41,559 bases of DNA from a virus. Position 1 is the stretch's first letter; every line of letters starts with the position of its first letter. The stretch lies in IMG/VR virus record IMGVR_UViG_3300025889_000256, positions 1 through 41,559 of that record; one strand, written 5' to 3'. Below, piece after piece: positions 1 to 9,462 of the stretch. A program made the translations under genes and the position numbers. The notes under the pieces are model-generated. The model did not search any database. It was not told the origin of the DNA and saw only the letters and a list, made by a program, of their open reading frames with translations.

Positions 1-369
1 TGGAAACTCCCACTGTTTTTCTTTGTCATTCCATTTACGACCATCAATCGTAGCCTTGAATCTAGCAATAAGAGACTTGTCATATGGCATATTGATTTTT
101 GCCATGTCATCTCCAATCTCACTTATTTCAATTACTGTTTTATGTTCCAGATATTTGTTTTCGTTGGTCTTGACCCGTGGTAAATTGAGATGACTTATGT
201 CTTGATTTTGGAGTGCTAAAGAAACCGCTTCTCTCCATAACGGTGAGAAGTCGGCTTTATCTTTAATCCAATATGCGTAATCTGGGCTTTCTCTTATGAT
301 GTGTGCAAGACTATATCCTTTAAATTTACCAAAAGGAAATACCACGGATTCTGCCGAATCGTGGGGCAC
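1..369 (-). CDS. N-terminal fragment of a probable SNF2/HARP-type helicase (3' end outside window)
   Basis: This frame is open from a GTG at 369 to the left edge, giving 123 residues. GTG is the only start after an in-frame stop at 388-390, and it lies one base past the stop of the upstream gene, so translation is probably coupled. Two motifs are visible. FPFGKFKGYSL (about residues 11-21) followed by PDYAYWI resembles the small DUF3820/exonuclease-X C-terminal module. MPYDKSLIARFKA followed by KWNDKEKQWEFP (about residues 99-123) resembles the HARP-like segment preceding the motor of SMARCAL1-type SNF2 helicases. From memory, phage helicases combine these two modules, but the ATPase motifs lie outside the window, so the function is inferred. 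Confidence 0.6.
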   Translation of the reverse strand, partial: MPHDSAESVVFPFGKFKGYSLAHIIRESPDYAYWIKDKADFSPLWREAVSLALQNQDISHLNLPRVKTNENKYLEHKTVIEISEIGDDMAKINMPYDKSLIARFKATIDGRKWNDKEKQWEFP

Positions 370-370
370 G

Positions 371-646
371 TTATTCGGTTGGTTGACTTATTCTTACAAA
401 ACGTAACCCTTCAATGTCTAGTAGCCAACCCTCTTCTTTTTTAAGTGATAACATATCCATAAGTTCTTGTGATGAATCTGTAATCTCGTTCATTAATCTT
501 TGTTGTGTTAGTTGCAACTCACGGTTGCTGTTTTGGATAAGGGTGACCAATGCTTTTGGCAATGGTCTTTGGTCAACAATTTGAATTTGTTGTTGTGGTA
601 GTTGAGTTTCTTGTACTTCTTGTACTTCGTCTGTTTTCTTAGGCAT
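371..646 (-). CDS. Hypothetical 91-aa Gln/Glu-rich protein
   Basis: I do not recognise a family. The first 30 residues are rich in Gln, Glu and Val (runs such as QLPQQQIQIV). Residues 35-70 look like an amphipathic helix or short coiled coil, and the C-terminus (EGWLLDIEGLRFVRI) looks like a beta hairpin. There is no signal peptide or membrane segment. An AGAGG ribosome-binding site sits a few bases before the ATG and a TACTTATA box lies 30 nt upstream, so the gene starts its own transcription unit, with the helicase-like gene following immediately. It could be a small tail or replication accessory protein; nothing in the sequence decides this. Confidence 0.7.
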   Translation of the reverse strand: MPKKTDEVQEVQETQLPQQQIQIVDQRPLPKALVTLIQNSNRELQLTQQRLMNEITDSSQELMDMLSLKKEEGWLLDIEGLRFVRISQPTE

Positions 647-676
647 ATAACCTCTCTTGAATAAATAACTGTTTAA

Positions 677-684
677 TATAAGTA
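677..684 (-). promoter_or_regulatory. Putative late promoter box TACTTATA before the 91-aa gene
   Basis: The sense (minus) strand reads AACTACTTATATTAAAC, 30 nt before the ATG at 646. The octamer matches the motif found before most other transcription units in the window. A TTGACA-like hexamer lies further upstream on the same strand. Confidence 0.6.
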
Positions 685-707
685 GTTAATTTTAAAATGT
701 CAATAGT

Positions 708-2060
708 TTAATCTAAAATAAACCCAAATGAATATCCAATAACCGCTACTGGTGTTCCTATTGTCCACCGTGGGTCTACTGTATACGTATTTAATGTTTT
801 AGAGTCAGCAACCACACGAAACTGATATATTTTTCCTGAAACGGCGTTACTAGTAGCTATAATTGACCATTCATCTTCACGATATTCGTCGACTAATATA
901 GATACTGCGTCACCGGGATTTTCATCATCTTGAATACGCCCACCACCGAAATCACCTGTAGTTTTACCACTTGGTGCAGACAATTGCGCCGTAGTATTTT
1001 CCCCACTTGATGCAATAAATGAACTGGAATATAAGGAAAATACTTTTTCTCTGGAAACTGATACGGAACGAGAGGCTTCATCAGATGTATTGGTTGTAAC
1101 TATAACATATAATGTATGACCATAATTAACAATTAGATTTTCTATACTAGTAAGTTCGGTTGTTAAGGTAGTCAAATCCAAATTAATTTGTGTATTCGAC
1201 CAACTTTGGATTGCGGCACCAATATCAACTTCTGCAACAGAAGTATTTAAATCAAACGCTTCGGCTAAATATACAGTTCCAGAACCTTGAGTAGCTCCAA
1301 ATACCAAACCATTGATATCAAGAGAGTCTTCATTTACATCAAATCTACGAGAAGCTAGACCATAATCAGAATCTACAGATGTTATTCTGGTAGACACCGG
1401 ATTTAGTGCAAATTGAACACTAACCCATCCATCATTGACATTATTTCCAATTATTAAATTATTTGTACTTCCGGCGGTAGTAATAGTTTTCGTCAACCAA
1501 CCACCAGAAGCACCCCCCGCTCCTCCGGCCGAATATAAATCTTGGTTAGTCGGAATTGATGAGGGCCATCCATTTGCAGTATTAACGCTAAAACTAGAAT
1601 CCGCACCGTCAAATGACCATGCGGCAAATGCTAACGTTTGGTCGTTAGTTGTTGTTACCGCACCGACAGTTGTAGTTGTTCCAGAACCAATAACATATGT
1701 ACCAAACACATTAATTGGGTTAATAACATCCACATCTTGTACTTCTATATACCATCCAAATGCATGGTCTGAGGCTGTACTTACTGGTACTGAAAAGTCT
1801 CCGTCCGTTCCACCACCCGTTGCAACTCTATAATATACTGCTAATTTTGAGTCGTTGGTAGAATTTCCCCCTTGACTATGTAACGTCCATCCAGTAATAG
1901 CTGGAAATGTATCGGTACTAGTACTATCGGAGTTTCCAACGATAACTACAAGTAAATTGCCAGCAACTATTGTGCTGCTAGTTGGTTCGGGTATAGTAAT
2001 AGTAGTTACTGTAACCGCGGACGTATATGTTGAAAATTGTACAACACTAGGTGCTGCCAT
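708..2060 (-). CDS. Tail-fibre/adhesin-like structural protein (450 aa)
   Basis: This is a probable virion surface protein. The N-terminal ~225 residues form a beta-rich module (SSTIVAGNLLVVIVGN, GWTLHS, YYRVATGG) common in phage and secreted adhesins. Around residues 230-330 an IPT/TIG-like stretch follows (INGLVFGATQGSGTVYLA, WSNTQINLDL). The C-terminal part, with GGGRIQDDENPGD and YREDEWSI, matches a module I know from marine phage tail proteins. I chose the ATG at 2060 over one five codons earlier because a GGAGG sits 8 nt before it and directly abuts the earlier ATG; the start also overlaps the previous stop as TAATG. It is last of a five-gene fibre unit. Confidence 0.75.
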   Translation of the reverse strand: MAAPSVVQFSTYTSAVTVTTITIPEPTSSTIVAGNLLVVIVGNSDSTSTDTFPAITGWTLHSQGGNSTNDSKLAVYYRVATGGGTDGDFSVPVSTASDHAFGWYIEVQDVDVINPINVFGTYVIGSGTTTTVGAVTTTNDQTLAFAAWSFDGADSSFSVNTANGWPSSIPTNQDLYSAGGAGGASGGWLTKTITTAGSTNNLIIGNNVNDGWVSVQFALNPVSTRITSVDSDYGLASRRFDVNEDSLDINGLVFGATQGSGTVYLAEAFDLNTSVAEVDIGAAIQSWSNTQINLDLTTLTTELTSIENLIVNYGHTLYVIVTTNTSDEASRSVSVSREKVFSLYSSSFIASSGENTTAQLSAPSGKTTGDFGGGRIQDDENPGDAVSILVDEYREDEWSIIATSNAVSGKIYQFRVVADSKTLNTYTVDPRWTIGTPVAVIGYSFGFILD

Positions 2061-3424
2061 TATACATCCCTCCACTGAGAATCTGGTTCATCCGTTCTCT
2101 TATATTGCAATGTTAATTGTTTGCTTGAAGCTACATCTATAGTATTAGTTAGAATTCTTATTCTAGTTGGTGTGGAAGTTTGTCTAGTTATGGAAACATC
2201 TTGCGATGCCAAAGAACTCGCGGCGGATTCACTACCATCATCATCTCTCCATAGAAATGCTTCTTGTTGTGTTTCTAGAACCACAGAACCCAAATTTAAA
2301 ATAACAAACCCAGCATTAATAATTTGTGCTACTTGTGGGCTAGACTCAGTGCCATAATTTATGTCATAACTATAATTTCCACTGGTCAACGCAATGGTCA
2401 TAGCCCAACCCTGTTGAAATCTATCGTCTACATCACTCGGTTCACGGAATATATCTGCACTATTAATGGGCGACCCATCATTTATTTCAGATTTCACTGA
2501 GACGGATGTGCTACCGTGGTCTGTAACCCAAGTTGCTAATAACAAATAATCAGTATTGTAATTAATTGTAGGAGATATATTTAATTTTGTTTGATATGTA
2601 GAGGAAGTGGTTGTAGATGAAGACTCATCAGTGGCACTAAATGTTTCTGCGAAATTACCTTTCTTTAATGCAATAATAGTTCTGTAATTTACGCCAAAAT
2701 TGGATGCCATTCCAGATTGTACGGTTTTTATTTGTAATTGATATGTAGTTCCGTTTGTTGAAGGTACATCAATGGCTGCCCAATACGGTGTGTAGTTAGT
2801 AGTATCTTTACTATAAAAGGCAAACCGTTCCATAAAAAAGTTTTCGGTTTCTGTGTTATAGATTCTTATGCCAATTGAAGTTGGGTCTGTACTTGTATTT
2901 GGTGTATTCATTGCAGCACTAGAAATAATAAACCAATCGCCTTGTGTCACAGTTACTTCATCTGTACCCGCGGTACTGGTTGCCGCAGTATATGCGGTAT
3001 TACTTGTTGTAAATAAATCATCACCACTTGTATATGATGGTTCGTCATCAAATAGTTGAATAATGGTCATATAAGAATCGTAAATAGAAACTGTAGTTGT
3101 TGTTTCACTTGCCCATTGAACGGCAAAAGTAATACTGTTTGCATTTGGAGCTTCAAATAATGCAACATCATTTACCATTATATTATCAGTTGTATCTTTT
3201 GATTCAATATTAAATTCTTGATATGTTGTTGCATTTGTTGTATCTTGAAGTCTTACACGGGCATCAACGGTTGTACTGTTATTATTTACTGTAGCTTGCC
3301 AGAAAATTGCATATCTTTTTCCAGAAGTTGGTGTAAAAGTTATGGTAACTTTATCCGTATATGTAGACGAAGCATTAGTATCAGTAGTAGTGCTACTATT
3401 ACTATAATATACTCTAGAAGCCAT
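2060..3424 (-). CDS. Tail-fibre-like protein (454 aa), paralogue of the 845-aa protein
   Basis: Residues 1-390 share a layout with each half of the 845-aa protein upstream: an N-terminal YTD..TITFTPTSGKRYAIF, then LQDTTNATTYQEFNIE, a central YTAATSTAGTDEVTVTQGDW, and a closing Ser/Thr-rich beta segment. The C-terminus (from about residue 385) carries the FLWRDDDGSESAAS...RIRIL...LQYKR module that recurs in marine phage tail proteins. No enzyme motif is visible. It is probably a beta-sandwich adhesin or decoration on tail fibres. The gene lies 15 nt after the 1536-aa gene and is translationally coupled to the next by TAATG. Confidence 0.75.
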   Translation of the reverse strand: MASRVYYSNSSTTTDTNASSTYTDKVTITFTPTSGKRYAIFWQATVNNNSTTVDARVRLQDTTNATTYQEFNIESKDTTDNIMVNDVALFEAPNANSITFAVQWASETTTTVSIYDSYMTIIQLFDDEPSYTSGDDLFTTSNTAYTAATSTAGTDEVTVTQGDWFIISSAAMNTPNTSTDPTSIGIRIYNTETENFFMERFAFYSKDTTNYTPYWAAIDVPSTNGTTYQLQIKTVQSGMASNFGVNYRTIIALKKGNFAETFSATDESSSTTTSSTYQTKLNISPTINYNTDYLLLATWVTDHGSTSVSVKSEINDGSPINSADIFREPSDVDDRFQQGWAMTIALTSGNYSYDINYGTESSPQVAQIINAGFVILNLGSVVLETQQEAFLWRDDDGSESAASSLASQDVSITRQTSTPTRIRILTNTIDVASSKQLTLQYKRTDEPDSQWRDV

Positions 3425-3439
3425 AAATCATCCCCATAA

Positions 3440-6400
3440 CTATGAAATTTTTCCTTTCATTCCCTTACTAATATTAAATGTTACCGCAATAGCATCATTT
3501 GGTGTTGTAAATGATGCCGCAGTTGACCCGGCTATAATTAGTTCAGTATTAGCGCCTAATATAACTCCATTCCCTATATCAGTAGCACCAGTTCCGATTT
3601 GATATTTAGTCCACGTTTTGTCATTCAAATCAAATACAGCAACAAATATATCACTACCTCCATATGAATTACCATCATCGGCGAAAATACCTGTGGTAGT
3701 TCCCACAATTGCAATTCTTCCATCTGGGATATAAACAGATGGTTTACCAATTGTATCTAGATTTTCGTTTTGTGTAGTTCCTATTTGATAAAATGTCCAC
3801 ACATCTGTGTCATAATTAAATAATGCAATCCCAATATCTGCCGCTCCTAAATTTGAACCGGCGAGGTCACCCGAAGTTTCAAATACTATAGCAAGTGTGT
3901 TTGGTATTGTATTATGAATATCATGCACATTTAATGCTCTATCTGCTAACCCAGACCCCGTAGTATAATACTCTGTTACAAATGTTTCTGGATTAATAAT
4001 CCCCAAGAACAAATCATAACCACCCACGGGAGTTCCACCCAAATCACCGGCAGTTCTACCAACAAACGCAACCTCCCCCCAATGTGAACTACCAGAAGTT
4101 GATATTTCGGTTAATGCATAAATTTCTTCATCAAATTCACCACCTCTTTGTAAAATAGTGAATGAATCTAAAGGTGTCATATTTGTTGCGGATGGGTCAT
4201 AAATTCCTAACATATAATCATATACACCCGTGTTTCCTTCATTAAGTTTAACAACATCACCGGATGTCTGGGCGGCAATCATTAATTTTCCGTAATTGCT
4301 GCCAGAGGTAAGTTCTATTATGTCATAACCAAAAATATTACCATCGTCGGCAATACCATCACCAGCAACACCCACTTGAGTCCACTGAACTAAATCATTG
4401 ATTGGGTTCAATTCTTCTATTTTATAACTTCCAGAATTTTTATATGTTTGTAAATCATTCAATTCCAATTTTCCAATAAACGCGTGGAATGTTTGACTTC
4501 CCTGATATACTTCTTTATGGAAACTACTACTAGCATATGTGTACACCACCGATGACGATATAGTAATATGATTTCCCGTGTCTGATGGGGTTGTTGATTC
4601 AGTAAATAAACCATTAGAATTCGTTGATGTTAGTGCGGAAGCGGAAGAATACCACATTGCCATTCCGGCATTTCCTTGATAATGATGATTTCCTGTTCCA
4701 AATCCATTCTTACAGAATCTAAATAATAGTGCTCTACGACCATATGTATGTGATTCTGACCATCCGGCCGCAATATAATTATCAGTAGTTACATCTATTT
4801 CTACTGCACCCAAACTTTCGGCACCCATATGACCAAGTGCGTTTATCCATTCTACATTTCCTGTGTGGTCAAGTGAAACCATAACACCGTCACCACCACC
4901 TTGATTTGAATTTCCAGAATCTGGTGTATATCCAACTGCGATTATGTGTCTGGATTCACTAGCGTATGTATATGGGGTTCCTGTTACGGCTTTTAGTAAG
5001 GACCCAGATATTGATGTTTTCCACAAATCTGATATTCCACCACTACCACTTATAACTTTCGTTACAAATCCATCATTTCCCTCTTGACCAACTACAATGT
5101 ATTCTGGTGTGGTTCCTGTATTTCTCATATCATTGGCTATAATTGAATTTGAACCACTTGTGTATGACCCCATCCAATTTAATGAGAACGAACTAGATAC
5201 ATCACCAACACCGAACGATGCAGTGCTATTATCTAAAATATTAATTGTTCCTTGCATTCCACTATGAAGAGCGCAGGCATAATATAATGTATCTGGCGTG
5301 TCCTCGCCAACAAAGAATTTTAATGGACCCGTCGTGGTGTATTGTATTACACCTTGATTCAACACATAACTTCCACTTCTGTGTAATGAATCTTCTTGAC
5401 TTCCACTATAAAGCGAACCCGTTCCTGTAGTTAGTGAGGTTTTAATATAAAATGGGTGATTAGATGTATTTACATTAAATGTATAGGTATTATTTCTATA
5501 TAATGTTAATGTTGGGTCCGTTTCATTTGTGAAACCACCTCCATTAAATACATAATTGTTTGTTCCACTATTAGTAATAGTATAAGTTACATCGTCTGTG
5601 TATTGAGTTCCTGCAAATGTAAATTTACCATCATCTGTAGTTTCTTGTTTTCTTACACGACTGACTCGTAAATTATTATATTTATGTTGTTCTGATATGT
5701 TACCATCTGTGTCCATGACCACAAATGTTGTATGACTTCCCGATAATGGTCCAGTATATACTACAGGAACCAACACCACATCGGTTTCATTATTCTTAAC
5801 AATAGCAATACTACTAGCATATTCATTATCAAATGAAGCAGACGGTGGAACTGTATTAGATAACAGAGCACTGGCCGTAACAGAATATCCCACACTTCCT
5901 ACTAACTTACTCCATCTAACCGACCCATCGGTATTTAATTTCATTACAACGGCGTTACTATAAGAATTACCAGAAATAGTTTGTCCTACTATATACGGAT
6001 ATCCAGATGAATCAATTGATATTCCATAAGCAGAACTTGTTGTATTATTTTTAATATTTCTTTGCCACTGTAAGTCAAAATTTTCGTCATATTTAGCCAC
6101 AACTATACTAGAACTTTCTATATGATTTCCCACATAATATTGTGCGCCACTAACATCAGTCACCATATCTACAAATTCAATTTTATTTGTTGTATCTAGT
6201 GTTTCTACTAATCCACGACCAATACCATGAATTAACAAGTTTTTATTTGGTGTTAAAATATCTTTTCCAAAACCAGTGAGATAAATTGAACCACTCAAAG
6301 TTGTTTCAACAACACCCGTGATATAGGTATCAAATCTCCCAGTAATTTCATAATATTCATTCTCAGAGGTTTCTCCGGGGTATACTATTGAAACTATTCC

Positions 6401-8050
6401 GTTGGTATATGATATATCTAATTCTAGGTCGACGGCGGCGGTGGTTCCTACATATAACTGTCTTCCGTCGTTTAATTCTATTACAGAATTAAATTGGTCA
6501 TTTCCATTAAATGAAATTTGTTTATTATCAAAAAATTTAGCACTATTTGGTTGGTACTGAAGAACCGGAGTATTTACATCAATTCCCGCGGGCTCGGTGT
6601 CGCTCGAACGTATAAAAGTTCCTGAATTTTTATCAAACGACACATATCCATTTTCAAGTGCATCTCTTAATATAAATGAGTTACTTCCACTTATATAGTC
6701 TAAATGTTTGTAACCATCAAACGGAATTTCTGGCGAGAATGAATATAGACCCGACCCAGAATATGACGTTCCAGAACCAGACTGTTCACCTGAAATCATT
6801 GTGTACATCTTGACCTCAGCTGCGTTAAATCCTAGTCCATGAACTCTCAAATGTGTATTCACATCATTTGTTACAACCTGTCCTCGGTCTTCCCAAGAAC
6901 CACTAACTAATTTATATAGACTAACTCCACCTCTAATAGAATCGGATACTATTGCATATAACTCATTGTTTGCAATTTCAAGATGACAGTCTGGTCTGAC
7001 CACAGACCCCGTTAATAAACTTGTTACTATTGGTTCTTCTGCCAAATTAGTTGACGAAACAAAATTCCATATATTTAAATTAAATTCAGACCCACTGTTA
7101 TAAATTACGGGGATGTAGAGATTACTCCCATCTGTTTTACCAGCACTCGCTCTAAATGGATATAAACTGGCCGAGCCGGGAGTTCTTGCTAGAAGTGGGT
7201 CGGCGAGGTCATATGTTCCGTGATGAACTTCTGCATTATATTGTTTTGTTGTATAGTTGTAAGTTCTTGAATATACATCCCAATCACTTCCATTCGCAGC
7301 TATATAGAAAAAGTGGAATCTATTAGACGCACCTGTAAGTATGCCTCCCATCATATAATTTCTATTTGTTGTGGAACCCAACTCCAAATCATTGTGGGAA
7401 TTGTGAGCGCCACCGATTGACGGTGTGTGAACTCGTCCTAAAACTGATATATAATTGGTAGCACCAGACTTAACATTGATATTAATCATATGAGCGTACT
7501 GTTCTACGCCGGACTCTCCTATTCTATCCTCAGCAGAAAAGGCTTGTCTTCCGTTATCAAATGGAAGATAAGAAGTTGGGTTGTGGGCGTGGTAATTATA
7601 ATAATCCCACTCAGTTGTTCCTTGTTCCAAATACAATCTATCCCAATAGAAGAAATCATCTGTATCTTGAGATACTGTTGCATTTTCTCCTAAATGTGCA
7701 AAGAACAACGCATCGGTTTCAGTTTGTTCTGTAATGTCATTAACACCAGAACCAATGTGAATAATATTTGAACCGTGGTATTTAACCCAATTATTTGAAC
7801 CACTTAAACTTTCAGATACAATCTGAATCGTTCCTTGAATTGTGTGAAAACCGTCGGCTCTAGACCCCGTTAATGGTGTGTCCCATTTATATGATTTAAC
7901 CAAACCAACGCCACTAGGTAGTTCATTTGTAGCGCTACTAGCAGAATAAATTAACCAATAACCAGCGTCTATAGCTCGTCCGGCCGGATTAGGTAAATAC
8001 CATTGATTATTATTTAAATCTACACTTCTGGTTAAATTAGTTATAGCCAT
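3440..8050 (-). CDS. Giant tail/fibre protein with beta-propeller repeats and an embedded cupredoxin-like domain (1536 aa)
   Basis: Long segments (about residues 610-820 and 950-1150) contain SBBP-like propeller blades, for example SAYGISIDSSGYPYIVGQT, VVMKLNTDGSVRWSKLVG and VSLDHTGNVEWINALG. More propeller-like WTKYQIGT / IVGTTAG repeats run to the C-terminus. Between blades, about residues 820-940, sits a cupredoxin-like domain: YTFNVNTSNHPFYIKT and LYYACALHSGMQGTI give His865, Cys926, His929 and Met932 in type-1 copper spacing. The N-terminal 450 residues look like a separate adhesin region (SADGFHTIQG, WDRLYLEQGTTEWDYYNYH). Only 3 nt separate it from the preceding gene. It is probably a host-contact tail protein; similar cupredoxin-like modules occur in marine phage structural proteins (from memory). 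Confidence 0.8.
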   Translation of the reverse strand: MAITNLTRSVDLNNNQWYLPNPAGRAIDAGYWLIYSASSATNELPSGVGLVKSYKWDTPLTGSRADGFHTIQGTIQIVSESLSGSNNWVKYHGSNIIHIGSGVNDITEQTETDALFFAHLGENATVSQDTDDFFYWDRLYLEQGTTEWDYYNYHAHNPTSYLPFDNGRQAFSAEDRIGESGVEQYAHMININVKSGATNYISVLGRVHTPSIGGAHNSHNDLELGSTTNRNYMMGGILTGASNRFHFFYIAANGSDWDVYSRTYNYTTKQYNAEVHHGTYDLADPLLARTPGSASLYPFRASAGKTDGSNLYIPVIYNSGSEFNLNIWNFVSSTNLAEEPIVTSLLTGSVVRPDCHLEIANNELYAIVSDSIRGGVSLYKLVSGSWEDRGQVVTNDVNTHLRVHGLGFNAAEVKMYTMISGEQSGSGTSYSGSGLYSFSPEIPFDGYKHLDYISGSNSFILRDALENGYVSFDKNSGTFIRSSDTEPAGIDVNTPVLQYQPNSAKFFDNKQISFNGNDQFNSVIELNDGRQLYVGTTAAVDLELDISYTNGIVSIVYPGETSENEYYEITGRFDTYITGVVETTLSGSIYLTGFGKDILTPNKNLLIHGIGRGLVETLDTTNKIEFVDMVTDVSGAQYYVGNHIESSSIVVAKYDENFDLQWQRNIKNNTTSSAYGISIDSSGYPYIVGQTISGNSYSNAVVMKLNTDGSVRWSKLVGSVGYSVTASALLSNTVPPSASFDNEYASSIAIVKNNETDVVLVPVVYTGPLSGSHTTFVVMDTDGNISEQHKYNNLRVSRVRKQETTDDGKFTFAGTQYTDDVTYTITNSGTNNYVFNGGGFTNETDPTLTLYRNNTYTFNVNTSNHPFYIKTSLTTGTGSLYSGSQEDSLHRSGSYVLNQGVIQYTTTGPLKFFVGEDTPDTLYYACALHSGMQGTINILDNSTASFGVGDVSSSFSLNWMGSYTSGSNSIIANDMRNTGTTPEYIVVGQEGNDGFVTKVISGSGGISDLWKTSISGSLLKAVTGTPYTYASESRHIIAVGYTPDSGNSNQGGGDGVMVSLDHTGNVEWINALGHMGAESLGAVEIDVTTDNYIAAGWSESHTYGRRALLFRFCKNGFGTGNHHYQGNAGMAMWYSSASALTSTNSNGLFTESTTPSDTGNHITISSSVVYTYASSSFHKEVYQGSQTFHAFIGKLELNDLQTYKNSGSYKIEELNPINDLVQWTQVGVAGDGIADDGNIFGYDIIELTSGSNYGKLMIAAQTSGDVVKLNEGNTGVYDYMLGIYDPSATNMTPLDSFTILQRGGEFDEEIYALTEISTSGSSHWGEVAFVGRTAGDLGGTPVGGYDLFLGIINPETFVTEYYTTGSGLADRALNVHDIHNTIPNTLAIVFETSGDLAGSNLGAADIGIALFNYDTDVWTFYQIGTTQNENLDTIGKPSVYIPDGRIAIVGTTTGIFADDGNSYGGSDIFVAVFDLNDKTWTKYQIGTGATDIGNGVILGANTELIIAGSTAASFTTPNDAIAVTFNISKGMKGKIS

Positions 8051-8053
8051 ATA

Positions 8054-8437
8054 TTATCCTGAGATTGGTATGCCTGGTCTGAATAACAAATCAGATGTAT
8101 TTAGAGCAAATCCAATATACAAAACTCTTACGGTGGATGATGGAGTTGGAGCAACAGAAGTTATATATCCTTGTTCTCCTAAGAAGTAAGAAGACCCTGC
8201 AATTAAAGAACCTATCTGCGCGACCTCGCCAACATTTGGAACAACTCCGGCGGAGTAATATATTCCATCTATCTTAAATAATACCGAATTAAGTTGAGCT
8301 GCCGTATCTGAATATGTTGTATTAGTTACTGTATTATCTCCGGTTATTCTGACTATTTTTCCATTAGTCCCTCCCGTTAGATTATCTACTGTTAATGCTA
8401 CATCAGTAATCAAATTTGTAGATTTAATAAACGCCAT
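8054..8437 (-). CDS. Small fibre-tip-like structural protein (127 aa)
   Basis: The protein reads as a compact beta-structured domain: VGEVAQIGSLIAGSSYFLG, GYITSVAP and VRVLYIGFALNTSDLLFRP. The pattern 'L..G..YYLG..G.I...P......VG.A...S.LLFRP' is a repeating ending of phage tail-fibre tips, here standing alone as a separate gene. It sits 2 nt after the tandem C1q-like protein and 3 nt before the 1536-aa protein, so all three are co-translated. It may cap one of the neighbouring fibres; the partner is not evident. No catalytic residues were recognised. Confidence 0.7.
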   Translation of the reverse strand: MAFIKSTNLITDVALTVDNLTGGTNGKIVRITGDNTVTNTTYSDTAAQLNSVLFKIDGIYYSAGVVPNVGEVAQIGSLIAGSSYFLGEQGYITSVAPTPSSTVRVLYIGFALNTSDLLFRPGIPISG

Positions 8438-8439
8438 GT

Positions 8440-9405
8440 TTATACTCCAAGTCTTGTTATTTCAAAAAATGTATCTGTTTCTTGTATTTCACCAATAGAT
8501 TCAACATTATCAACTAATATTTCAATATAATCATCGGCATCAAAATAAATAGTTTCGTCCAATTCAACAGAGGAATAAGACCCCAAACTTACTTGTTCTA
8601 CGGATTCACTTCCATTTTTTCTAATTAGTACTGTATACGAATCTTGTCCGCCCGGAGAACCTGTTAGAAAAAATGACCGTAATCTATAATACCCCGCGGT
8701 TGATATAGTAAATTTAGTGGGGTCTACGTTAGACCAATATACATTTCCAGCTGCATTAGCATTTACATTAAATTGGATATCATTTGTAGTCCAAGTTATT
8801 TCAGTTGGTGTGTCAGTGGTGTTTATTGGATTTTGTAATATTGCTTTAACACCACTAAACTCAAATCCTGGCGTAATAGCACCACCAAATGTATAACCAA
8901 CCAATTGTATTTCTAAAAATGTTTCAAAGTCGGAACTAATTGTTCCAACTCCACTATACTCCGAAGCATATAATTTAATCACATCACCAACATTCAATAA
9001 ATATATGTCATCGTATTGTCCAGATTGATATGCACTCATATTTTCTGAAAAGAAGTTGACACCAGACCTTCTTAGATTTATTGTATAAGACGCACCCCAT
9101 CCATTTTGACCAGTTGACAATGATAAATGTACACGATAATATCCAGTTCTAGGAATTACAAGTGCTGATTGGTCATTTTCATTATAAAAATTGGATGTAT
9201 CGTGTTCAACGTCTTCCCATTCAATCGCGGTCAAAGTTGAAGTTAACGCTATTTCGGATTGGATTATTGCCTTTACCCCAACAAAAGTTTTATTAGCAGA
9301 AGCGACTGCTCTCTCCCATTTTGTTCCGTCAAATTCCCACACCTTTCCATTTAAATCGGTGTATTGAGTTCCGTTGGAGGGACTAGTAGGGAAACTAAGT
9401 GTCAT
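8440..9405 (-). CDS. Tandem C1q/TNF-like receptor-binding fibre protein (321 aa)
   Basis: An N-terminal FPTSPSNGTQYTDLNGKVWE..GTKWER segment (residues 5-33) is a common virion-attachment motif of phage fibres. Two copies of a jelly-roll-like domain follow, about residues 40-172 and 183-321. Each starts GVKAI[IL]Q, passes through T.IEW / T.ITW, then G[YW]YR[VL]..., I.LRR/VLIRK.G, and a final LEI..VG / FFEITRLG. This order of strands resembles C1q/TNF-like trimer heads used by phages for glycan or protein binding. The gene opens a five-gene unit behind a TACTTATA box, 38 nt upstream. Which sugar or receptor is bound cannot be read from the sequence. Confidence 0.75.
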   Translation of the reverse strand: MTLSFPTSPSNGTQYTDLNGKVWEFDGTKWERAVASANKTFVGVKAIIQSEIALTSTLTAIEWEDVEHDTSNFYNENDQSALVIPRTGYYRVHLSLSTGQNGWGASYTINLRRSGVNFFSENMSAYQSGQYDDIYLLNVGDVIKLYASEYSGVGTISSDFETFLEIQLVGYTFGGAITPGFEFSGVKAILQNPINTTDTPTEITWTTNDIQFNVNANAAGNVYWSNVDPTKFTISTAGYYRLRSFFLTGSPGGQDSYTVLIRKNGSESVEQVSLGSYSSVELDETIYFDADDYIEILVDNVESIGEIQETDTFFEITRLGV

Positions 9406-9443
9406 GTTATTATCTCATTTAAACCAAAATGTAATTATACTAC

Positions 9444-9451
9444 TATAAGTA
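9444..9451 (-). promoter_or_regulatory. Putative late promoter box TACTTATA before the C1q-like gene
   Basis: The sense strand reads ACTACTTATAGTAGT, so the box also sits in a perfect 5-bp dyad (ACTAC/GTAGT). It lies 38 nt before the ATG at 9405 in a 57-nt intergenic gap. Confidence 0.65.
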
Positions 9452-9462
9452 GTTTTTAAATA

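Noticed and set aside
708-2075. Start of the 450-aa fibre protein at the ATG at 2075
   Set aside because: The only good Shine-Dalgarno (GGAGG) directly abuts that ATG; it is correctly spaced for the ATG at 2060, which also overlaps the previous stop.
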